This document shows, in pieces, positions 58,719 to 64,000 of a stretch of 64,000 nt of DNA. A program made the translations under genes and the position numbers. The stretch comes from Anaerolineales bacterium (GTDB taxonomy: Bacteria > Chloroflexota > Anaerolineae > Anaerolineales > Villigracilaceae). Each line of letters opens with the position of its first letter. Position 1 is the first letter of the stretch. The notes under the pieces are model-generated. The model was not told the origin of the DNA and searched no databases. It saw only the letters and a list, made by a program, of their open reading frames with translations. The DNA lies in the NCBI GenBank assembly GCA_013360875.1, contig JABWAU010000005.1, positions 1 through 64,000 of the forward strand, read 5' to 3'.

Positions 58719-59351
58719 TTACGATTTTGGATTTGCGGTTTCGGATTGAAAATAGAGATGATGTTCGAGGATGTATTCATACACCGCAGGATGGAGATAA
58801 TACCTGAAATGCTTCCCGTCCGCAATGCGACTGCGGATCTCGCGCGAGGCGATCTCGAGCAGCGGCGCGTCCACGTAATGGACCTTGGAACTGATCCCCG
58901 GCAATTGCCGTTCCAACGCCTCGAGATCCTCCTGCTCACCGGGACGGTGCATCACGCCCACCCAGTGGCAGGCTTGGAGCAATTCCCTCGGACGGTTCCA
59001 GTTCGGGAGGTCGCGCAGTGAATCGCCGCCGATGATGGGGGTGATGTCCGCGTCGGGATATTGCTTCGAAATCAGTTCCATCGTATCCAAAGTGTAATGC
59101 GGGCCCGGACGATCCAGTTCGACGCGTGAAAGTTCGAAGGTCGGATTGTCCTGAATGGCGAGTTGCACCATCGCCAGCCGATGTTCGACGGGTGTGATGA
59201 ATTGATCCTGTTTGTGAGGCGGGTCGGGGGTGAGGATCCATAACAGGCGGTCGAGATCCAATTGCGAGAACGCCTCCGCAGCGAGGATGAGGTGACCGAG
59301 ATGCGGCGGGTCGAACGTGCCGCCGAAGAGTCCGATCTGTTCGCGGGACAT
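58719..59351 (-). CDS. nadD: Nicotinate-nucleotide adenylyltransferase
   Basis: GLFGGTFDPPHLGHLILAAEA, IASREIRSRIADG; start corrected to MSREQIGLFGG at 59351. Confidence 0.92.
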   Translation of the reverse strand: MSREQIGLFGGTFDPPHLGHLILAAEAFSQLDLDRLLWILTPDPPHKQDQFITPVEHRLAMVQLAIQDNPTFELSRVELDRPGPHYTLDTMELISKQYPDADITPIIGGDSLRDLPNWNRPRELLQACHWVGVMHRPGEQEDLEALERQLPGISSKVHYVDAPLLEIASREIRSRIADGKHFRYYLHPAVYEYILEHHLYFQSETANPKS

Positions 59352-59656
59352 ACTGCTGGAAGTATAACGCAAAGTTTCATCGTACCTTGTCGAGTCCTTT
59401 ACAGAATCTTTACACGGGAGGGGTATGATGATGAAAATGCGAAGTTCAGTTTGCTTTTTGGAATCGCCAACCAACTGGCGAATTCACGGGAGCAATCTCC
59501 CTGTTCCAAAACCGTAACGCGACTTTCAAGTCGCAACCCCAAGGAGACATCTGCGCAGCGTGTTGCGCTGCATAATCTTCGCGATTGAGACAACCATGAA
59601 TACGGGAGCAATCTCCCTGATTCCAAAATTATAAGATCACAAAAGGAGATGAAACA

Positions 59657-59947
59657 ATGTCCAAAACAACCAAATGGATCATCGGGATCGTCGTTGCCAT
59701 ACTCGTTCTGCAATTTGCCATGCCCTTCGTCTGGCAGTTGTTCTTCCCCGGCGCGTACGGCGGCTATGGAATGATGGGTCCCGGCTACGGAATGCACATG
59801 CCCATGATGGGATTCGGTTTCGGGTTCGGTTTCTTCGGCATGTTGCTCATGTGGCTCTTCCCGATCGGCGTACTGATCCTGATCGTGCTGGGCATCGCCT
59901 GGCTGGTCAGGCAGTTGACAACGGCCAAAGGCGGGGATCAGTCATAA
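59657..59947 (+). CDS. Small Met/Gly-rich membrane protein
   Basis: 96 aa; two TM segments flanking GAYGGYGMMGPGYGMHMPMMG. Confidence 0.7.
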   Translation: MSKTTKWIIGIVVAILVLQFAMPFVWQLFFPGAYGGYGMMGPGYGMHMPMMGFGFGFGFFGMLLMWLFPIGVLILIVLGIAWLVRQLTTAKGGDQS

Positions 59948-59974
59948 GACGACCGCACCGCCTGTCCATTTTCG

Positions 59975-60003
59975 CAACCCTGTTCCACGTTGGAGCAGGG
60001 TTG
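59975..60003 (+). terminator. Intrinsic terminator
   Basis: CAACCCTG..TCC acgt GGA..CAGGGTTG followed by TTTT. Confidence 0.7.
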
Positions 60004-60083
60004 TTTTGGCTGCGGATATTTCGAAGAGGGATGGAAGGGAGCGGGTGGTATACTGCGTTTATCTTTCAAAACCGAGGTGAACC

Positions 60084-61253
60084 ATGAACCAGACATTCGA
60101 TGCCATCGTGATCGGCGCGGGAGTGATCGGGGCGAGCGTTGCCTTCCACCTCGCCGAGCGCGGACTCAAGACCGCCATCCTCGAACGCAAGACCGTCGCT
60201 TCGGGCGCGACGGGTTATTCCAGCGGACTCGTCCGCATGCACTACGACCTCGCCGTGGAAGCCGAACTGACTTACGTCAGTTACAAAAACTTCTACAGCG
60301 ATTGGAAACACAGGGTCGGCGGTGAGTGCGGATTCATCAATACAGGCTTCCTCAAGATCGTCAAGCGCGAATACGAAGACAAATTGCGCGGCAACGTCGC
60401 CAACCAACAGCGCATCGGAATCAACACCTCGGTCATCTCTGCCGAGGAGGTGAGGAAACTCTTTCCAGACGTCGCCACCGACGACTTCGATTACGCCGCC
60501 TACGAACCCGATTCGGGCTACGCCGACGCGACACTCACGACCAACTCATTCATCGAAGCCGCGAAGCGCAACAACGCCACACTGATTCAAAACTGCGAAG
60601 TGACCGCCATCCATACGGCGGGAGGCAAAGTCACGGGCGTCGGTACGGACAAAGGCGATTTTGCCGCGCCCATCGTGGTCAACGCGGCTGGGAGGTGGGC
60701 AAAGCATGTCGCAAGCCTCGCAGGCGTCGAGGTCCCGCTCGAAACGTGGACGCACGACGTCGCCTTCCTACATCGTCCGCCGTCGCTTGGCAAATTCCCC
60801 ACCGTCATAGACGACATCATCAACGGTTACTTCCGCCCCGAGGGCAGCGCGCTCATCCTTGCCGCGAGCGAAGAGGACTCCCTGCGCGGCGAATCGCCCG
60901 AAGCGGACGACCAGACGCCCTCGCCGACGTTCCTCGATAAACTCATTGACAACATGGTCCGAAGGATTCCCAAGATCGAAGAGAGCGGCTTGCAGTCCAT
61001 TCACGTGGGGCGCGACGGGTTGACCCCCGACCAGCGCGCCATCTATAGCGCGGCGGGTCCCGACGGTTTCTATCTCGCCTGCGGGCTGAGCGGTACGGGC
61101 TTCAAGACCTCCCCCGCCGCGGGCGCGAGTTTGGTGGAGTTGATTCTCGACGGCGCGCCCAAAACCGTGGACATCACGCCTTTTCGATTCAGTCGCTTCG
61201 CGGAGGGGAAGTTGCTGGAAGGGGAATATGCATATGGGAATATTTGGAAATAG
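60084..61253 (+). CDS. FAD-dependent oxidoreductase (DAO family)
   Basis: 389 aa; AIVIGAGVIGASVAFHLAERG. Confidence 0.9.
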   Translation: MNQTFDAIVIGAGVIGASVAFHLAERGLKTAILERKTVASGATGYSSGLVRMHYDLAVEAELTYVSYKNFYSDWKHRVGGECGFINTGFLKIVKREYEDKLRGNVANQQRIGINTSVISAEEVRKLFPDVATDDFDYAAYEPDSGYADATLTTNSFIEAAKRNNATLIQNCEVTAIHTAGGKVTGVGTDKGDFAAPIVVNAAGRWAKHVASLAGVEVPLETWTHDVAFLHRPPSLGKFPTVIDDIINGYFRPEGSALILAASEEDSLRGESPEADDQTPSPTFLDKLIDNMVRRIPKIEESGLQSIHVGRDGLTPDQRAIYSAAGPDGFYLACGLSGTGFKTSPAAGASLVELILDGAPKTVDITPFRFSRFAEGKLLEGEYAYGNIWK

Positions 61254-61425
61254 ATTTTTACCGCGACGGCGCGAAGGACGCAAAGAAAAGGAAAAAAGAA
61301 AGATGAAAGACGCTTCGGACTCAGGGGAGGCTGGGGCGGTTTCGAGGGACGGTTTCTATGCCGTGAATCATGCACGAGCCAATTTAAACTCTCTGGTTGT
61401 TAGTTGAAGGTATAATCTACCTCAC

Positions 61426-62280
61426 ATGCACGGAGATATAAACATGACCAAAGGTAATGGTGCCAACCCAAGATTAGTAACAAACCAGATAATCCACGCT
61501 GATTGCCTGCAAGAATTATCGTCATTTCCTGATAATTCAATAGAACTTACGTTATTCTCGCCGCCTTATGATGGAATAAGAGATTACAAAAACAACTGGT
61601 CTTTCGATTTTATGACTCTAGGCAAGCATCTTTATCGAATAACTAAAGATGGTGGAGTCGCTGTTGTCGTTATAGGCGACGGAACTAAAAACTTTGCCAA
61701 ATCTCTTACATCTTTTCGATTGGCAGTCAATTGGGTTGATGCAATCGGTTGGAAACTCTTTGAAAGTGTAATTTATAAAAGAGACGGCAACCCAGGAGCA
61801 TGGTGGAATCAAAGATTTCGAGTTGACCACGAATATATTTTTATGTTCTTTAAGGGGAATCGTCCAAAAACATTTCACAAAGAACACTTGATGGTCCCGA
61901 GCAAACATGCAGGAAAGATTTACTCGGGCACAGATAGGCTTACAAACGGTGGTTTCAAGACAATTGAGCCGAAAGCGGTTAATCCCTTGAAATGTCGCGG
62001 GACTGTCTGGAGTTATTCAACCAGCAATACAGAAGGCAATCGAGTTAAACTACAACATCCCGCCACCTTTCCCGACAAATTAGCGGAAGACATAATTTTA
62101 TGCTTTTCAGAACCTAATGATATTGTTCTTGACCCCATGTGCGGTAGCGGTACAACTTGCGTTATAGCCAATAATAACCGCCGTCGATATATTGGAATTG
62201 AAATCAGTGATGAGTATTGCGAGATTGCAAGAAAACGGATTGAAAAAGAATTCCAACCAGAACAACAACGCATGTTTTAG
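61426..62280 (+). CDS. Site-specific DNA methyltransferase (SPPY, beta-class)
   Basis: 284 aa; ELTLFSPPYDGIRDY, DPMCGSGTTCVIANNNRRRYIGIEI; start at 61426 or 61444. Confidence 0.92.
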   Translation: MHGDINMTKGNGANPRLVTNQIIHADCLQELSSFPDNSIELTLFSPPYDGIRDYKNNWSFDFMTLGKHLYRITKDGGVAVVVIGDGTKNFAKSLTSFRLAVNWVDAIGWKLFESVIYKRDGNPGAWWNQRFRVDHEYIFMFFKGNRPKTFHKEHLMVPSKHAGKIYSGTDRLTNGGFKTIEPKAVNPLKCRGTVWSYSTSNTEGNRVKLQHPATFPDKLAEDIILCFSEPNDIVLDPMCGSGTTCVIANNNRRRYIGIEISDEYCEIARKRIEKEFQPEQQRMF

Positions 62281-62289
62281 ACTCGCCGC

Positions 62290-62949
62290 ATGACATTCAA
62301 AAAAGATATCAAAACTGCGAAAAGTCTTCTTGCTGATTTGCCTATCACATGGGATGGAAAGAAGAGTGTTTTAGAACTCAAAAAGGCAAATTTTAATTGG
62401 CGGCAAATGGAATGGTGGGGATTCTATTTTGAATTCTTGTGTTACCAGAGACTCGAAAGTTCTTTCGCTGTTCCAGGCGACAGATTCGGAAAGACAAGAA
62501 CTGCTTGTTTTGATTTCAAAGGTTCAATCAATTGGGACTTAAAAGCGAAAGCGATAAAATCAGACGACCATCGTTCTATATTGAATGATGCAGAAGCCAT
62601 GAATTGGAGTATCAACGAATATGGCGCACATGGTCTAATTATTGCACTTTGTGATGTGGAATACAACGACGAAAACAGAACTTTTCAAAAATGGCATCAG
62701 AAATTGAAGGGTGGAAAATCCAAGTATGAAGTTAATCGTGAACAAAGAACAAGTGTCTCTCGATACAGAAAAACCAAAGCAGAACTACAAGAGCTGTTAT
62801 TTCTTATTGTAAATCCCAAGAATATTTCTTTTCTTGGAATCCACCACCAGGGACGAAACAGTAACGGAAAACCACGTCCACCAAAATACATGCTTGATTA
62901 CGATTTCATAGACAAATATCTAGCTGACAAAATCAAGTTCAAAAAATGA
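62290..62949 (+). CDS. Putative restriction endonuclease paired with the methyltransferase
   Basis: 219 aa, 9 nt downstream of the methyltransferase; WWGFYFEFLCYQRL and CFDFKGSINWDLKAKAI resemble a PD-(D/E)xK-type core. Confidence 0.55.
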   Translation: MTFKKDIKTAKSLLADLPITWDGKKSVLELKKANFNWRQMEWWGFYFEFLCYQRLESSFAVPGDRFGKTRTACFDFKGSINWDLKAKAIKSDDHRSILNDAEAMNWSINEYGAHGLIIALCDVEYNDENRTFQKWHQKLKGGKSKYEVNREQRTSVSRYRKTKAELQELLFLIVNPKNISFLGIHHQGRNSNGKPRPPKYMLDYDFIDKYLADKIKFKK

Positions 62950-63020
62950 GCAGTAAGATTGCCCGCAATTTCGGGTATGAAGCCAAACAAAAACGGGACT
63001 GGGGGTGAAGCGCGGGGTGG

Positions 63021-63130
63021 GTTGCAGACCTGACAGGTATTCATAGAACTATGGCCGACTCGAATCGTTGTCCACACAAGGATTGTAGTTGGTTCAGGTC
63101 GCGCGGAAACCTGTCAGGTCTGGATGCAAC
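63021..63130. repeat. Inverted-repeat-bounded noncoding element
   Basis: GTTGCAGACCTGACAGGT / ACCTGTCAGGTCTGGATGCAAC. Confidence 0.7.
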
Positions 63131-63171
63131 CCCAACAAAAGCGGGGTTGTGAACTGGGCTATAATTTGCGT

Positions 63172-64000
63172 ATGACCACCAAATCCCGTTATGAAGAACT
63201 CAAGGCGCAAATCAATTTTCATAATTACCGCTATCACGTGCTGGACGCGCCCGTCATCAGCGACCTGGAATTCGACAAACTGCTGAACGAACTCAAGCGG
63301 ATCGAAGCCGACCATCCGGATTGGGTCACGCCCGATTCGCCGACGCAGCGCGCGGGAGCCAAGCCTGCCGACCGTTTCGAGAAGGTCCGCCACCCCGCGC
63401 CCATCCTCTCGCTGGCGAACGCCTTCGGCGCGGAGGATGCGCGGGCGTGGTACGAGCGCATCCGTAAAATTGACGACCGCGTGGAGAAGGCAAAGTTCGT
63501 GGTCGAGCCGAAGATAGACGGCTTGTCGGTTGTGCTTCACTATCGCGATGGCGTCTTCGTGCAAGGCGCGACGCGCGGCGATGGGGAAGTGGGGGAGGAT
63601 ATTACGTCGAATTTAAGAACTGTGCGAGCAATCCCGTTACGAATACCAGTCGAAGGTCGAAAGTCGAAAGTCGAAGTGCCGAAATACCTTGTAGTGCGAG
63701 GCGAGGCGTTCATCCCGACAAAAGAGTTCGAAGCGTTGAACCGTCAACTCGAGGAGGCGGGCGAGAAGACGTATCAGAATCCAAGGAACACGGCGGCGGG
63801 AGCGCTGCGTCAGTTGGACCCAAAGTTGACCGCTTCGCGTCCGATCACGTTGCTGGTGTACCAGATCATCCATTCGGAAGGTGGGAAGGTTCCCACATCG
63901 CAATGGGAAATCCTGGAATATCTCAAAACGCTGGGCTTCCCAGTGACCGATGTATCAAAGCGCTTCAATAATTTGGAGGATGCGATTGCCTACATCGAAC
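63172..64000 (+). CDS. ligA: NAD-dependent DNA ligase LigA, 5' part (truncated by the window edge)
   Basis: ATG 63172: MTTKSRYEELKAQINFHNYRYHVLDAPVISDLEFDKLLNELKRIE..VEPKIDGLSVVLHYRDG..ATRGDGEVGEDIT. Confidence 0.95.
   Translation, partial: MTTKSRYEELKAQINFHNYRYHVLDAPVISDLEFDKLLNELKRIEADHPDWVTPDSPTQRAGAKPADRFEKVRHPAPILSLANAFGAEDARAWYERIRKIDDRVEKAKFVVEPKIDGLSVVLHYRDGVFVQGATRGDGEVGEDITSNLRTVRAIPLRIPVEGRKSKVEVPKYLVVRGEAFIPTKEFEALNRQLEEAGEKTYQNPRNTAAGALRQLDPKLTASRPITLLVYQIIHSEGGKVPTSQWEILEYLKTLGFPVTDVSKRFNNLEDAIAYIE

Overview
The window looks like a bacterial chromosome segment, probably Chloroflexota/Anaerolineae. That taxonomy is inferred from gene content and repeat style and was not tested. 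Main blocks: (1) 0.1-15.6 kb, a catabolic cluster with two paralogous pairs of FAD-oxidoreductase/GcvT protein plus choline-kinase-like phosphotransferase, an APC permease, a DeoR regulator, a class II aldolase, a HisC-like aminotransferase and a HAD phosphatase. (2) 16-18.7 kb, an MFS transporter and galactokinase. (3) 19.2-37.6 kb, a large minus-strand signalling array: FHA-Ser/Thr kinase, PP2C phosphatase, VWA-TM-FHA protein, and five consecutive kinase-TM-WD40 proteins, at least two of which look like pseudokinases. (4) 37.9-40.8 kb, a class II aldolase, a CBS protein and an amidase. (5) 40.9-48.5 kb, a formate dehydrogenase locus: NuoE-NuoF fusion, 2Fe-2S/4Fe-4S subunit, a selenocysteine FdhA (in-frame UGA followed by a well-formed bacterial SECIS hairpin), a DUF559 gene inside a palindrome-bounded element, and a cysteine FdhA paralog. 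(6) 48.5-63 kb, a repeat-rich accessory/defence region: a HEPN-like two-gene module, HigB with an HTH-less HigA, a JAMM-protease three-gene module, a PemK/MazF pair, a PmeII-type restriction-modification operon with a miniature PmeII-like companion, and a second methyltransferase/putative nuclease pair, interspersed with DUF2723, Fsr-like MFS, nadD and an FAD oxidoreductase. (7) The 5' part of ligA runs off the right edge. Several dispersed inverted-repeat families and one multi-hairpin noncoding structure were also seen. No tRNA, rRNA or CRISPR array was recognised.
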